Below, one piece after another: positions 38,548 to 50,571 of a stretch of DNA of 64,000 nucleotides; the first letter of the stretch is position 1, and each line of letters starts with the position of its first letter. Both the position numbers and the translations under genes were made by a program. Source of the DNA: Sphaerulina vaccinii. Taxonomy: Eukaryota > Ascomycota > Dothideomycetes > Mycosphaerellales > Mycosphaerellaceae. Below the pieces are notes generated by a model. It saw only the letters and a list, made by a program, of their open reading frames with translations, was not told the DNA's origin and did not search any database. The stretch covers positions 1,054,001-1,118,000 of the forward strand of contig JAKUDP010000003.1 of the NCBI GenBank assembly GCA_022570795.1, written 5' to 3'.

Positions 38548-41010
38548 ATGTCGGCGCGCAACAGTCAAAGACCCGAGTCACGGGCATCGACTACGAGCGC
38601 AACATCACAACGAAACGACTCCCACCTCCCCACGGCGCACGATGCGAAGGCATTTCACATGGCTCACGGGCCCGAAGCTGCGCTGCTCCAATATCAGGCC
38701 AGCATGGGACCGCAGCATATGCCACAATACGAGCCAGTGCAGCAGTCACTAGCAGCATATCAACAAGCTCAGAATGGGGCGCCGCTTAGTGGACTGCCGC
38801 AACCATATCAGGACTCGCCATACCTACAACAGGACATGGCTTATGCTCAACACATCAGAGCGGGGTCTGTGTCTGTTAACAATGGGCTAGACGTACACGA
38901 TGATAAGCGACGGAAAGGCTCTGCTGTCACTGCGACGAATGACAAGGAGCTGCGAGAGATGCTTGCGAAGAATGAAGGGCGGCCACTTCGCGAAGTAGCT
39001 GTGGAAGTCATTCAGAAGGAGCGAACGCCTATGGCCGAGAAGACCAAACAGCTCTTCGCTATGCTATGGTGGGTACATCTGACTGTTGTCAGGATCTTTT
39101 TTTACTAACAAACATTTAGGCTTCGGACAGTATGCAAGCCAGCAAAGACGTCTGTGCCCAGGAACCGTGTCTACTCACAGTACGCAACAAGATGCGGCAC
39201 CGAAAGAGTCATTCCACTTAATCCAGCGTCCTTTGGCAAGTTGGTCCGTGTCATCTTCCCGGGCATCCAGACGCGAAGGTTAGGAGTGAGAGGCGAGAGC
39301 AAGTACCACTATGTTGACCTGGCGCTTGAGGACGAGCAATCGAGTGCACCTCCTGCGTGGCAAGGTTCGATACCACAGACGCAAAGTCGACATCGGTCAC
39401 AGTCTGCCAGCACACAGCAGATCGACTTCAACAACATTCCTCGGCTACAGGCCGACACTGCCGCATTCCCTCCCTCGGACGGTAACTTCGATGTGCACGC
39501 CGTACTTCCACCGGCACCGCGAGGGCCAGCATCAAAAGGTCAATCGTTCCTCTACCCTGAAGCTCGTGGGATAGAACCAGGAACTGCCACAGCCATGTCA
39601 TACACTCACACGCTACGCTTTCCGCCAAGCAACATGCCGACATTCACAGAGAACGAACCAGTCAGCCTGCCTGCAATACATCCCTACCTTCCTTCACGGA
39701 CTGACAACGACACTGCGGAGGCGCTGGTCGCACTCTATCGCACACACTGCACATCACTCATTGACAGCATACGATTCTGCAAAGAGAAGCAGTTCTTCCG
39801 CCTGTATACTTCATTCCACGGCACGCTTACAGTGCCTGTACAGAAGTTATTCACGCATCCGAATCTGTCGCCATGGATCGAGCAATGTGATCTGGTCATG
39901 TACAGAACAATGGTGCGCTTCGTGGCGCGTCTCACCTTACAAGCAGCGCCTGCTGTGGTCATTAACATTCTTAACAACATCTCATCAACACTACACGCAC
40001 ACATCGCCAAGACCTTTGGCTCACAACCAGGCCACGTACTGGACGCTAAACTCAGACCGGCGACCATCTTTGCTGGGCTACTGTATCGCCTTATCAGGGT
40101 GAACCAGTCAGCTCATGCTGCAGCGAATCTGCTCACTATCGACCAGAACAGGGAGCAGATGTGGCATGAATGGACTAGCATGGTGAACGTGAAGCGAGTC
40201 ATGGAAGCAGAACTACCTGATTGTGGCTACGAAGAGACGTACAAGATCATGACGACGGAGATGCGCAGCTTACTCGAGCCTCTGCAGGCTCCCGGGTTCC
40301 AAGACGACGGGTCTTTCTACAGCTTTGACGCAGGCGAAGGCGGCTTCGCGCAGTTCCTGCAGAGCCAGACTGCACCACCTTCGCGGAACGGACCCACTCA
40401 GATATCAGCCGAGAACGTGCTAGAGCGATGGTCGACTTTCGTTTCTTCACTGCCAACGCGTTTCCCTAAAGCACCAGCCAGGACAATACTGCACTGCATA
40501 TCAGCAGTCGGCACAGCAGCCATTCGAGACATCACTATAGTGGGTGGAGTGTCATACAGTCATTGGTGGGTGTTGAAGATGTTTGTCGACGAGATGGCAT
40601 TGTGGAATGCAGAAATGGGTGGTTTCCTCGAGGCCACTGGCGATCACACGCCTGGCGCTGGCAATCCCATGTATCAGTCACCAGTCTTGGAGAATGGCAT
40701 GGCGCGAAGTCACAGTGGGAGTCGAATGAGCAGCATGGGTCCAGCTGCAGGAAACACCAATGGCCACAGCCAGACGCAACAGCAGCTGTTCATGCCTGAT
40801 CAGCAGCAACAGCAGCACTTCGCGCAACTTCAGCATCCTCAGGCACATGGTGGTCTTCCGTTTCAGCAAATGAAGTCTGGCCATCGACTTTCGCAGGAGA
40901 CAGACCTCGATGATAGCGGTATTGGGATGATGACAGATGAAGACTATTCTAAGCTCGGATTGAATGGACACGGGATTGACGATATGGGCGCTGCGATCGT
41001 GCCACAATAG
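38548..41010 (+). CDS. RFX family transcription factor
   Basis: Two exons, 38548-39068 and 39120-41010, intron 39069-39119 (GTGGGT, branch ACTAAC, TTTAG), 803 aa. The intron interrupts the RFX DNA-binding domain, which joins as MLWLRTVCKPAKTSVPRNRV, YSQYATRCGTERVIPLNPAS and FGKLVRVIFPGIQTRRLGVR, GESKYHYV; these match the winged helix that binds the X-box. N-terminal region is Gln/Ser/Ala-rich. The middle (about 330-640) has the RFX dimerisation/extended region pattern (HPYLPSRTDNDTAEALVALY and many helices), and the C-terminus is Gln-rich. In fungi such factors (RfxA, yeast Crt1/Rfx1) control DNA-damage, cell-cycle and morphogenesis genes. ATG 38548 is the first in-frame start. Confidence 0.95.
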
Positions 41011-41610
41011 AAGAATGGCGCCTTTTGGATAAGGCTATGATTTATGTTTGCAGCAAGAGGTGTTTGGCTGGGAGACGTGTGTTGGTACAACGGGACCATG
41101 ATCTGCGACGCAGGCAAAGCGAGGCGGCGGTTCTGAACATAACTTAATGCTTGCTCTCGCGCAGTGTCAGTACTAATAGCGAGGAGCGAGCGGGTGGGTG
41201 GCATACATACGGATGGATGGGTTTGGCGCGCCTCATCGGCGCTGCATGTTTGTCGTTTGATCTGGATTACAAGCGTTGTTGTTGGACACAAGAAGAGAAT
41301 TGTATGCGGCGATACCAGAGATCCTGCCGCGATGAGACGCGATGAGTAGATGTTTGTCAAAGCATGAATTACCGATCTACACAAGCTTCTACTCTTTCTC
41401 CATTTCGACCTTTGAAGCTGTCTGCACGCTGACACTGATCATCTACTGCCCGACGATGGTTGTTCACTCGTACAAACACTGTGGGTAGAACGAGATCCGG
41501 AGATCTACTTGTCCATCCAGCTAGACAATCACATGAGTAGATGCCCAAGACTTCATTTCCTCCTTCGTCTCTTAATCACGTTCTGCGCTCTACATTGCTG
41601 AATCACCAAC
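41011..41610. other. Intergenic stretch
   Basis: 600 bp with a GATGAGACGCGATGAG-type short repeat near 41328-41345. No gene supported. Confidence 0.4.
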
Positions 41611-42351
41611 ATGCTCAACAACTCGCATCTCCAGACCTGGTCAGCAGAAGAATCAAACCCGTCTCCATCTCTTGAGTCTTCAACTCAGCCTCCTCAGTCA
41701 GCAGCAGCAGCACTTCCAGCACCACGTCGCTTCCTCCACTACTACTTCGACAGCCGCTGTCGTTCCCACGCAGTCTTTGACTGTCCAATCTGCATCGCAG
41801 ACCATGGACCGCAACAGTCCTCAAACACCTACATGCATCGAACTCAAGAGTCGATGCTTCAAGCTCCTCCATATATGCCATACTTCGCTCCACTTGCACC
41901 GCCACTGGGTACGTTGACAGCGGCAAATCAGTGGCGTGAGAATCATTCCTTCAGCAAGGTAGCAGCTGAGAAGCCTGTCCCTCTGGCGCCTGAGGAGAAG
42001 AACCCTGACGAGCCGACTGAGGCCGTTGATGTTCCAGATACGGGAGAGCAGCCAGAGCAGATGGAAGAGTCCTCCATGCCGAAGAAAACGGACGATGCTT
42101 CAGAGCTGGCGTCAAAGCCGCCGATGAAAGAAGAGATCATTCCAGAGCTGCCGCAGAAAGAGGAGAATGCCTATGAGCCCTTGAAGAGAGAGGAGCATGC
42201 TTCGGAGCCACCAGCGAAAGAAGAAGACATCAGTCCAGAGCCACCGAAGAAGATAGCAGAGATTGTGCCGCGACCAGCCAAGCAAGAGAAGGCTTCTCGT
42301 GTCCAGCGTTTGCGTGTAAGAGTGGCGGATATGGTGCGTGGAAGGAAGTAG
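41611..42351 (+). CDS. Hypothetical protein with Lys/Glu-Pro repeats
   Basis: Single open frame, 246 aa, ATG 41611 in a CAACATGC context. The first 90 residues are Ser/Gln/Pro-rich with a Cys-containing RCRSHAVFDCPICIADHG stretch (C-x3-x-C type, not a clear zinc finger). Residues about 165-230 are imperfect 10-11-residue repeats of the kind PPxKEExxxEP (PPMKEEIIPE, PQKEENAYEP, LKREEHASEP, PAKEEDISPE). The end is basic (RVQRLRVRVADMVRGRK). No signal peptide or membrane helix. The composition suggests a disordered protein; function unknown. An additional intron cannot be excluded. Confidence 0.5.
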   Translation: MLNNSHLQTWSAEESNPSPSLESSTQPPQSAAAALPAPRRFLHYYFDSRCRSHAVFDCPICIADHGPQQSSNTYMHRTQESMLQAPPYMPYFAPLAPPLGTLTAANQWRENHSFSKVAAEKPVPLAPEEKNPDEPTEAVDVPDTGEQPEQMEESSMPKKTDDASELASKPPMKEEIIPELPQKEENAYEPLKREEHASEPPAKEEDISPEPPKKIAEIVPRPAKQEKASRVQRLRVRVADMVRGRK

Positions 42352-42768
42352 ATCTGAGCATCGTTTTGATCGTCTCTGTGATGAGGTCGTTTTCGTGTAT
42401 CGTAGCTATAAGTTAATGTAGACAGTCCCGCCGCTGCGCCTAGGTCAGCTCATAAGTTCTGCGTCTCGTGTTGACTAAAAACTGTTAGCAATATCCCACC
42501 TGAGAGGGTCAAACAAGAATCAAGTCCCAAGCAAGAGCATTTGCTTTGGCCTAGCTAGAGGAACAGAAGATGGAAGGTAAAGCCTTCCAGGGTATCTCAT
42601 AAACCCGTCAGCATCATAGCGAACGTCCTGTCGCCCCAGAACGCCTTGCTCATGATTCATGCTCCGAGTCTTATCCAGACTCATCGTGTCGATATTTGAT
42701 GATACCTTTGTTCCTTTCCTCTTCGGCGTCCTCCGTGGATTCCGCACACCGCCGACAGTCCCCAAGTA
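42352..42768. other. Convergent 3' region
   Basis: 417 bp between convergent genes. Nothing recognised beyond 3' UTR-like sequence. Confidence 0.4.
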
Positions 42769-45062
42769 CTACCCATTCGGACTTTGCGAATAGCTGCTGT
42801 GTGACCCGCTTCTCCAGGAGGTATTGCCATAGTCGTGCGTATTCGTGTTCATCGGAGGTAGTCGTATGGGTTGTTGCTGATGTGATAATGTGCCATCTCC
42901 TGCGCTCGTTGCGCCATTCGTTGTATTCGAAAGGCCTGATGGTGGTCGTATAGCGAAGGGCTGGTATGTTTGACCAGCGGTAGAGCCTAACAATGATGGA
43001 GGCCGTGAAGAGTAGGTGCTCCAGTTGTTGTTGGGCAAAGACGGACTCGAGCTGTTGCCTGCTCGAAACGGAGATCCGGACCTGCTCCCATAGTCACGGC
43101 TTAGGTATTGGTTCGTCCCGTACTGCTCCGGCGCCGTGCTGCTCCTGCCGTGGTCGCTGACTGGTCTTGCCGCGTTATTGACTGACGCCCTATAGGAATC
43201 AGCTGGGTTGCTTTGGCCACCAGGGTACGAGGTGTAACGGGGATCAGGAAGGGAAGTCGGTGTAGAGTATGATTGGGGTGTGATGGAGGAGGTGAGGCCT
43301 GGATGCGTACTCGAATTCGTGGAAAGCCTTTTGGCCGGAGGTTCGTCGTCGTCGGACAATGTCAGATCTATGACAGAGCTTGCCGCACGCTTCTGCCCAG
43401 GCTGTGCCGAGGACGTGGATGGTGCAGCAGACGGTCCACGTGAGGACAACGACGGTGTCATGGCATGACTGGCGCCTGATAGATGAGCTCCTAAGAAGCT
43501 CGGCGTGCTGCCACTGCCCAATGGCACACCGTTGTTCGGTCTCGGTCTCGATGCGGACGCATTTGACACAACCTCCACGATGTCATCGTCAGAATCATCA
43601 AAGTCGTTGTCGTACTTTGCTCGATTGTCTCGACTCGACTGAGCAGCTGGTTGTGACTCTTCTTCTTTGACGATATGCCACTGCCCATCAGGTTCCAGTG
43701 TGACCTTCTCGATAGACGAAGAGGTCTTCTGCAAGATGTCTTCGAAGTACTTATCGATGCAGAGTGACTGATACGAGATGTGCTTATTACACGTCGGACA
43801 CAGCCATTGCGGCGCTTGTTCTTGCATTTGCAGAAACATGCTGCCATCGAAGCATTGTCTGTGAGTGCAAATGGCAGACCGAACAGGTAGCGTAATGCGC
43901 AGAGTCGACACTGGATCTTTCAGCGACATGACTTCTGAGGATAACACGATGTCTGGATCATCGTTTGCTTTGGTGATCTCCCGTATTGCTTGTTCCTTGG
44001 AGATGATGCCGCCTCCATGTCGGCCATCTTTGATGCGCTGCGTGAGGATAGCCGAGGAGATGTATCGGACAATGTACACGCCGATATGGAAGCGCTCCTT
44101 CGTCAGCGCATATGTAATTCTCAGCTGGTTCTGGTAGCCAGGATTCTTCCGTATCTTGTCGGTGATGTCTGCAGGCTTCGTTGTCCCGGGCTTGCCCTTC
44201 AAACCTTTGAAATTCGCCTTGACGTCGTCATTGTTGATCTTCACCTCCAACTGATTAGGAAATTCGACGTCGATCTGGGAGTACACATTGGCGCCTTTGC
44301 CACAGTACAGGAGAAGTTTCAGGCTTGGGTCGTTTTTTATCCGCTGTGACTGGTCCGGAGAGAGGATCACATTGGTACTCACAGTGTGTCGATTCTGTGG
44401 CATTTCTGGGCGATATTCTGTAAGTCTCTATCGTAAGTGCGCTCACAGATAGAGATGTAATGAAATCCATATTTACCTGGGAGGTCCATCAACTTTTCGA
44501 GGACTTCGTGATCTTCGTAGAATGGACTCGTTTTGAAATCTGTGGCGCGGTCAGCACAATCTGTCCAGATGGTGACACGAAGCCGTATCTTCAACTTACA
44601 CATCCGGTTGTGGTGGCCTGCGTAGGCACTGTTGCGCGGCGCCTGCGCTCGACCTGGTGGCATCGTTCCTGGTGATAACGATGATGAAGAGCCTTGCAGT
44701 TGGCTGAAGCCGTTGACGGAACTTTGAGGTGTCTGTAGTTGTGCTGGAGCGGGTTTGCCGTGGTTGTTAACCCGATAATTCAGATCGCGGAAAGCAGCTG
44801 CATCACCGTCTCGTACAATGGTGTCAAGAACTGCAATACAGTCAGAACCTCTCCTCTGCCGAGCATGCAAATTGCCCTCGTGCAATATCTGGAGTAAAAC
44901 CTCACTTTCTACGCAGCGTTTTTGTAATGCTGCTTTTGTACCTGATACCTGGTAGTTGAACGCTCGGCATATTTCTTTCAGATCGTTGTTGACCAGTGTC
45001 TTGATGCGCGTTTCAACAGAAGCCCTTCCCTGTTGTAGCAAGTGGCCGCCAGAAGCTGCCAT
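42769..45062 (-). CDS. SIZ/PIAS-type SUMO E3 ligase
   Basis: Four exons, 44906-45062, 44600-44830, 44477-44539 and 42769-44417, 699 aa; the total is an exact multiple of three and each junction restores a conserved stretch (CVE-ILDTIVRDGD, HHNRM-Y-FKTSPFYEDHE, DLP-E-YRPEMPQNRH). Order: SAP domain (about 15-60, KTLVNNDLKEICRAF, SGTKAALQKRCVE), PINIT domain (FKTSPFYEDHEVLEKL to TLRITLPV), SP-RING zinc finger (SAICTHRQCFDGSMFLQMQE, WLCPTCNKH), then an acidic stretch with DDSDDDIVEVV, likely a SUMO-interacting motif, and a long Ser/Pro-rich tail. Such ligases bring SUMO-charged Ubc9 to nuclear substrates. Divergent from the DUF2423 gene. Confidence 0.94.
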
Positions 45063-45680
45063 TTCCCTCTTGTCGCCTCAATGTCCCTTCCGCCGTAGCG
45101 GTGGTGAAGTTTGGAGGTAGTCTCGTGTGGTGTCCAGGATGCGCGTGTCGAAGATCTATCGTGGTGGTGACGGGGGCGCTGGTCGCCGCGGGGCGTATGA
45201 AGGTGTAGAAATCGTTGCACCAGGCTCGCTGCTGAGAGATACAGAAGGAAGAGTCAGATGATGATGAAGAGGCTGTGAAGGTTCGAATCGCATTGCGGAA
45301 GCTGCGAACCACCTTTCTATTGTTGAGAAGGCGTGTTCACATTCGGTGTTTTATAGCTTTTCTTCTGCTATTGTGGGCACGGTCAGGTGAGAGAGTCTGG
45401 CAGCTGTGCCACTTCACATGCACCAGCAATCGCTTCACCGTCGCCCGTTGTCCTACGGAGTGCTGCAGCAGAGTGAGAGCCTCGACGTCGGGAACTTCAA
45501 AGAAGAAGTCGCCTTCGCGTCGGGTGGCTGAGGCCGCAAAGTGCCCCGTGCGTGCTCGCTTTTTATGCGCAACTAGCGCCATCAGATAAACTTATACCCT
45601 TTCGACTTTCTCGACTTTCTGGTGAATCTGGACTTGCTTTGGAAGAGGAAGTCACGATACACATACCAACACACATCAAA
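45063..45680. other. Divergent promoter SIZ/PIAS / DUF2423 gene
   Basis: 618 bp between divergent starts. The last 60 bp before 45681 are AC-rich as in fungal leaders. No other gene is supported. Confidence 0.5.
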
Positions 45681-46112
45681 ATGGGAAAGAGCTCGAGATC
45701 CAGCGCGATCAAGAAGAACAACCAGGTGCTGAAGAAGAAAGTGTTTGGGCCAGTCGAGACTGCCCGCATCGAGCGACAGAATGCAAAGCTGCTAGAACTG
45801 GCCAAGGCGCCGAAAGAGTTGGTCATGGAGGACAAGCCAGAGGGTGAATCACGACTTACATGGAGAGATGTTGTATAGCACAGAACTGACTGGACTGCAG
45901 ATCTTGAAGCCGAGAAGGAGGCCGAGACCGCCAAAGACAACGAAATGGAACTGGACGATACAAAGCCGAGAAGGAGTAAGCGTGAAATTGCACGTCTACA
46001 GGAGAAGAGAAAGGTGCGACAAGTAGCGAAGTTGAGAGGTTCGCGCTCCAGACCGCGTAATCAGAAAGAGTTTCCTGCGCATAAGCTGAAGAAGAAGGTG
46101 GGCAAGCGATGA
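45681..46112 (+). CDS. DUF2423 family small basic protein (nucleolar, YBL028C-like)
   Basis: Two exons, 45681-45843 and 45901-46112, intron 45844-45900 (GTGAAT...CTGCAG), 124 aa. The N-terminus MGKSSRSSAIKKNNQVLKKK followed by VFGPVETARIERQNAKLLEL is the hallmark of DUF2423 (fungal YBL028C-like). The second exon has an acidic helix (LEAEKEAETAKDNEME) and a strongly basic end (QEKRKVRQVAKLRGSRSRPR, KLKKKVGKR) that should serve as a nucleolar signal. Yeast YBL028C is nucleolar and linked with pre-ribosomes; a role in 60S assembly is inference. Without splicing the frame stops soon after the donor, so the intron is needed. Confidence 0.86.
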
Positions 46113-46698
46113 AGGAATTGCTGGGAGTGGAAGGATGGAATTTTCTGCCAGCACGATTGTTTGGCGCATGATACGCATGATACCCCGAGATCAGCTGTAC
46201 GACACGGGCCAGCGTGACAGTCGATGGTGAGGATGTCAGGTGGACAGCGTGCGAAAATGCAGCAAATATCGGCAGATGTCGCTGCCAGTTCAGGATATGA
46301 AAGTTCCCTGTCTGCACGAAGGGCTGGAGGTATGATGAACCAAGCATGAGAGCGTCACGGGGTATGTTAGGAGTCCATACGATCATGGGAGGAAACGGCA
46401 CGCAGCCGTAGTGCATGAACGAACTCAGAGCCACTTCCTCTCGACCATCTCCTTGCCCAGTCCTACTCTGGTATTGTTCACCAATGTCGTAGTCAATGAG
46501 CTCGGTATTGAGGTTACTATACCAATCTGAGTATTGTTCGTTTGCGTACAGCAGACTCGATTGCGCCCAGTGAGTGTGTGCCCTGACAAGTGGAAATGAA
46601 CTGGTATCTAATCCGTGCAGAATCCTAAATACTGATATTTCCAAAATATCGCTAATTCGAGCTTTCGTGTTTCCTGCTCTGCGCCTTTTGGCAACCAA
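46113..46698 (-). CDS. Uncertain hypothetical open frame
   Basis: From ATG 46698 a minus-strand frame is open for about 195 codons before it runs antisense into the DUF2423 gene's second exon and on to a stop at 45856. It starts MVAKRRRAGNTKARISDILE and includes MHYGCVPFPPMIVWTPNIPR and LGSSYLQPFVQTGNFHILNW, which looks moderately natural. No domain is recognised. A real gene would need an intron or another stop before 46112; a chance frame is equally likely. Confidence 0.25.
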
Positions 46699-47317
46699 AG
46701 TGAAAATCTCCAGATATTACTGAAGGGGTACAAACCATCGGATGGTTCGATTCAAATCTCGACTTACCCACCTCATCGTCGTCCCAAAGGTTTTGGGCAA
46801 CCCTAAGACGTGGGTCTATACCGACTCTGATCTATACGAGCACGGCGGGAAAGCAACTATTTCAGCGAATGTGAACGCGGGCAGTGGTTGCTTAAAGACA
46901 GAAGCATCGAGCGAGCATCGAGTCATCATGACAGTTCGGCGCTGATGCAGGAAGCCCCAGTCTTATGTGTACACTAATCGTATTCGGTACTATTTCGAAG
47001 ACATTACTCTGAAGCTATAGCTACTACTACTACATGCTTTCCGTCCTCCACCTTGATAAAGAGGGTTAGCTTTTAGCCTTGGGTATCATATCTGGAGTAT
47101 ACTGTTTCGTATGACGACATATCCTATCCCAGCGCCGTGAAGAGTATGTGCAAGATAATACAAGGAATGTTGTGGTTTCGACCATACCTGGGTCGTCTTT
47201 CGGTTATTAATGAGTGTCGTGTTGGGGCGAATAAGGAGTGTTGAGATGCATGTCGTGCCTCAACTTCGTCGTGGCCTCGTTCCTCCTCTTCTAACAGCAT
47301 GGTCATAGGGAGGAGAT
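46699..47317. other. Intergenic stretch
   Basis: 619 bp, with short frames only. It holds the 3' region of the DUF4203 gene. Confidence 0.4.
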
Positions 47318-50300
47318 CTACTCCTTCACCTTGCTCTGCATTCTCGCAAGCGCTGCTCGATGGGCATCATGCATACCACCCATCCTCATATGCTGATCCA
47401 TCTGTTCTTGCATTTGCTTTTGGTGTTGCTCTTTTCGCTTCGCCTCAGCTTCAGCTTGTATTCTTGCGGCTCTCAGCATGTCCATTTGTGCGTCACTCGT
47501 AATGATGGGACCTCTTTGATGAGCCACTTGAGCAGTGGAGTCTCGCCATTGATTCCAGTTCATGGCTTGCTTGGCAACATTGTGCCCGCTTGTTCTCCGT
47601 GGCTGATGAGAGTCGTAAAGTACAGGATTCGACATTCGGATCTGCTTCGTAGGAGATACGAGCGAAGTGCGGTATGGGTCAGGCATCTCATTTCTTGAGG
47701 AGATTCTTCGATTCTGCGGTCGATCCGCTACAGCGGGAAGCTGAGCGAGAGTAGACTGTCGCTGCACCATAGCCTTGCGTTCTGCAAGAGTCATGTCCTC
47801 CTCTGGAATCATGTTCTGGGCATCCGAGATGGAGGTGTTCGAACTTGGGTTACCTTGGGAATCGTCGCCTTTTGTCATGCTGTTGGAAGATGACGAGGCC
47901 GACTCCGGTACAGCTTCAACGTTTGGCGTCATGAACGATGTTGTGGTCAAGCGCACATCGAGACGGTCTTGCCTAGCATCAAGAAGGTTGGACATGCTCG
48001 ACGTACTTCGTGGCATTTGCGACAGACGATCCCTAGATTGCGATCGAGGTTGAAGGCTCGTCCTGGGCGGAGGCGAGTTGGGTGGCTGGTTCAACAGGTT
48101 TGGTGACGAGACATTCCGTGTGCTTTCCTCTGCGATGGGATAGGTCGAGAGAGCTGGGTTGCTGCTCACACGCTTTGCAAGTGGCACACTCCAGCTATCC
48201 TCGCTACCTGGCGAGCTGTGGGCATACACCGGCGTAGCAGCATTACCAGATGGCATGCGACTCAGACGCTTGCTTGATCGATCGACGTTCTCAACTTTTG
48301 GTTCTGGTCTTGCCACTGGCTTGGGTTTCGGAGCCGGCGGTGGTGCAGGTGGTGCTGGTGTTGCGTTGTTCTCTTCGGCTCTGGCAGCGGTCGCTGCATC
48401 TGTCGTTTCGACCTGCACTGCATCTTTGGTGTGCTCTTCTACCTCCTCAACTGGCACTGGTTCAGCTCGACTGACCTCCTTCGCCCACTCATTTGTTCTG
48501 TAGTTCGAGGCAGCTTTTGACATCTTCTTAGGCAGTCTTTCCTTGAGCTTGGCTTGCCCATGGGCAGCCTCAGCAGTGGTACCGCTAAAATATGAGCCGT
48601 CGCCGGTGTGTGGTGAAGCAGGTAACTTGGGACTAGAGCCTGTCCGTGAAAGTCCTCCGGGGCTCTTGCCACCATTATTGGGGCTCAAGCATAACGCCTC
48701 GTCATCATCATCCTCGATGAAAGCTTCTTGTGTTTGCGCTGGAGAGGCACCATTAGCGAAGTACATCGATGCTGGTCTGGACAATCGCATAGACAGTGCA
48801 TCCATGTCGGGTGCCTCTGCTGCTGTGGCAGCGATGGACGAAGCTACGTCGTCGTCTTCATCCACAAATGGAGATTGCGGATCCTGCATGGCCTGGTGTG
48901 CAGAGAGTGATGCCATGGAAAGTCGCTTGATGTCGACATTCCTTCGCTCGCTGAGAGGCACATCAACAGTGCTGCTTGCATTGCTGCCAGGATGACTTAT
49001 GCCCAAACCTGGTGTAGCTGAGGGAGACGCAATTGTTGAGGGTGATGCTGGAGCCGCAGGCTGCGTGCCATTCTCAAAGTCGAAAGAGAACGGCGGCAAG
49101 CTCGGCGCTGTTGATGCTCTCCAGCTGCCATCCGGAATGTTTAGACTTCCAGAGGACATATTTGATAATGGTGACCTTGGCAATCCCGAGCCGTCCCTCG
49201 TAGCTGGCTGTAAGCTCAACATCGGAAACGATCGACGCTTCTCGCTTGTCCTGGGCGAAGACATGTCGTAGCTGTCTACTCTGGAGTCTTTGTCGCTCTC
49301 GGACACAGAGTTTGTGCGGACGTCAGCCGTCTTCTTGCCCTCATAAGTGGCTTCCCAGTCTCCACGTTCTCGTGCGACCTGAGCTTCGATATCACGTCCT
49401 ACTTCTGCTTCTTCGGCGTCCCTCCTTGCTTCCTCAGCGATCCGGTCTGCCTCGCGCTTAGCTTTCTGCTCTTTGACGATTCTCCAGATCTTGATCTGTG
49501 ATAGGATTCCGAAGAAAGTGATGATGATGATCGCTGCAATTTCAGCACGCATGTCGCGATTGATCGGGTACGTATCGGTGAATAGAGGGAAGACATCGGA
49601 GTTGATATCTGTAAATGTCAGCATTCCGAACGATTCAGCAAGAGGTCATGCCGCTACTCACCCCATATGTACATCCAGAACTCTTTGAGACCCGCCTTGC
49701 TGAAGCAGTCAAGGCCAAGGATGAAAGCAGTAGCTCCAGCAAAAGCTGTGCAGCCTATGATGCCATAAACTCGCGTGAAGCGGCTGATGTACAGCGATGA
49801 AGCTCCAGCGCAGAAAAGTCCTATCAGGATGATCTTGCCAACTTTGTTCTGGATGACGCCTCCTGGCGACAGAACCAGTAGCCACATAGCCAAGCAAAAG
49901 CCCCCAAGAAGACAACCGAATCCTTCTGATACCTCCTTGAAGATCAATGCCAGGGCTCCTAAAGCACATCCACCAAGTGCTCCGGCTATGAGGTAGGCTC
50001 CTTGGACCGCATTTGATACCGGAGGTCGCATGAGATAGATAATCAGCACCTCGATGCTCAGCGCGATCAGTAAAGATGTACTGAGAAATGTTTGTGTCGG
50101 ACGATGCTTTATGCCGACAAAACCCAAGGCCAGTCCCGAGATCATGAGCAGAGCACCGGCTACACCAAGGGCAGGTGTGATCACTGGCTGAATCGGAAGT
50201 TGATTGGGGTCGAGCTCTGTTGCATCTGGTACTGTGGCATTCGAGCCATTCGTCGCGGCTCCTGTTGGGAGTGGTACAGCTGTGATAGCAGAAGTCACGT

Positions 50301-50571
50301 CTCCATCTCCTGTGGGCGAGGCTGTCATGGTGCTCTCATTCTCACTTGTCTTCGTCGCGGATTCCGTTGCAGATCGTGTCGATGTTCTTGTGCTCTCGTC
50401 CCTAGTTGTGCTCTCGTCCCTAGTTGTGCTCTCGTCCCTAGTTGTGGTCGCCGCATTTCCTGTAGTGGTTGCGACATCGCCTTGACGAGCTCGAAGTTGT
50501 GGTTCTGCACCCAGTTGCTCTGCGCATGACAGCGCGCAAAGCAGACTGACTGCTGCATATTGGAAGCGCAT
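47318..50571 (-). CDS. DUF4203 (TM7S3/TMEM198-like) multi-pass membrane protein
   Basis: Two exons, 49662-50571 and 47318-49608, intron 49609-49661 (GTGAGT...TTACAG), 1066 aa. Start is ATG 50571, which begins a signal peptide (MRFQYAAVSLLCALSCAEQL); an in-frame ATG 23 codons upstream adds a charged leader and is less likely. A Thr/Ser-rich external region (about 30-110) is followed by seven hydrophobic segments: LGVAGALLMISGLALGFVGI, LLIALSIEVLIIYLM, AYLIAGALGGCALGALALIF, GCLLGGFCLAMWLLVL, IILIGLFCAGASSLYI and AFAGATAFILGLDCF; across the intron comes YIWDINSDVFPLFTDTYPIN and a last helix IAAIIIITFFGILSQIKIW. The 730-residue cytosolic tail has a coiled-coil start (KEQKAKREADRIAEEARRDA) and is otherwise disordered. 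Function in fungi is unknown. Confidence 0.88.
50391..50444 (-). repeat. Three perfect 18-bp repeats inside the DUF4203 gene
   Basis: Three identical copies of TGCTCTCGTCCCTAGTTG (plus strand) encode, on the minus strand, three T-T-R-D-E-S units in the extracellular Thr/Ser-rich region. In-frame, so length changes would not disrupt the gene. Confidence 0.97.

Noticed and set aside
44831..44905. Reading straight through this stretch in the SIZ/PIAS gene
   Set aside because: The frame is open, but splicing GTGAGG...TTGCAG removes a poorly conserved stretch and restores the family pattern; total coding length is then an exact multiple of three.
46742..46945. 67-aa plus-strand frame MVRFKSRLTHLIVV...
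   Set aside because: Short, no motif, no supporting neighbour frame or splice sites.
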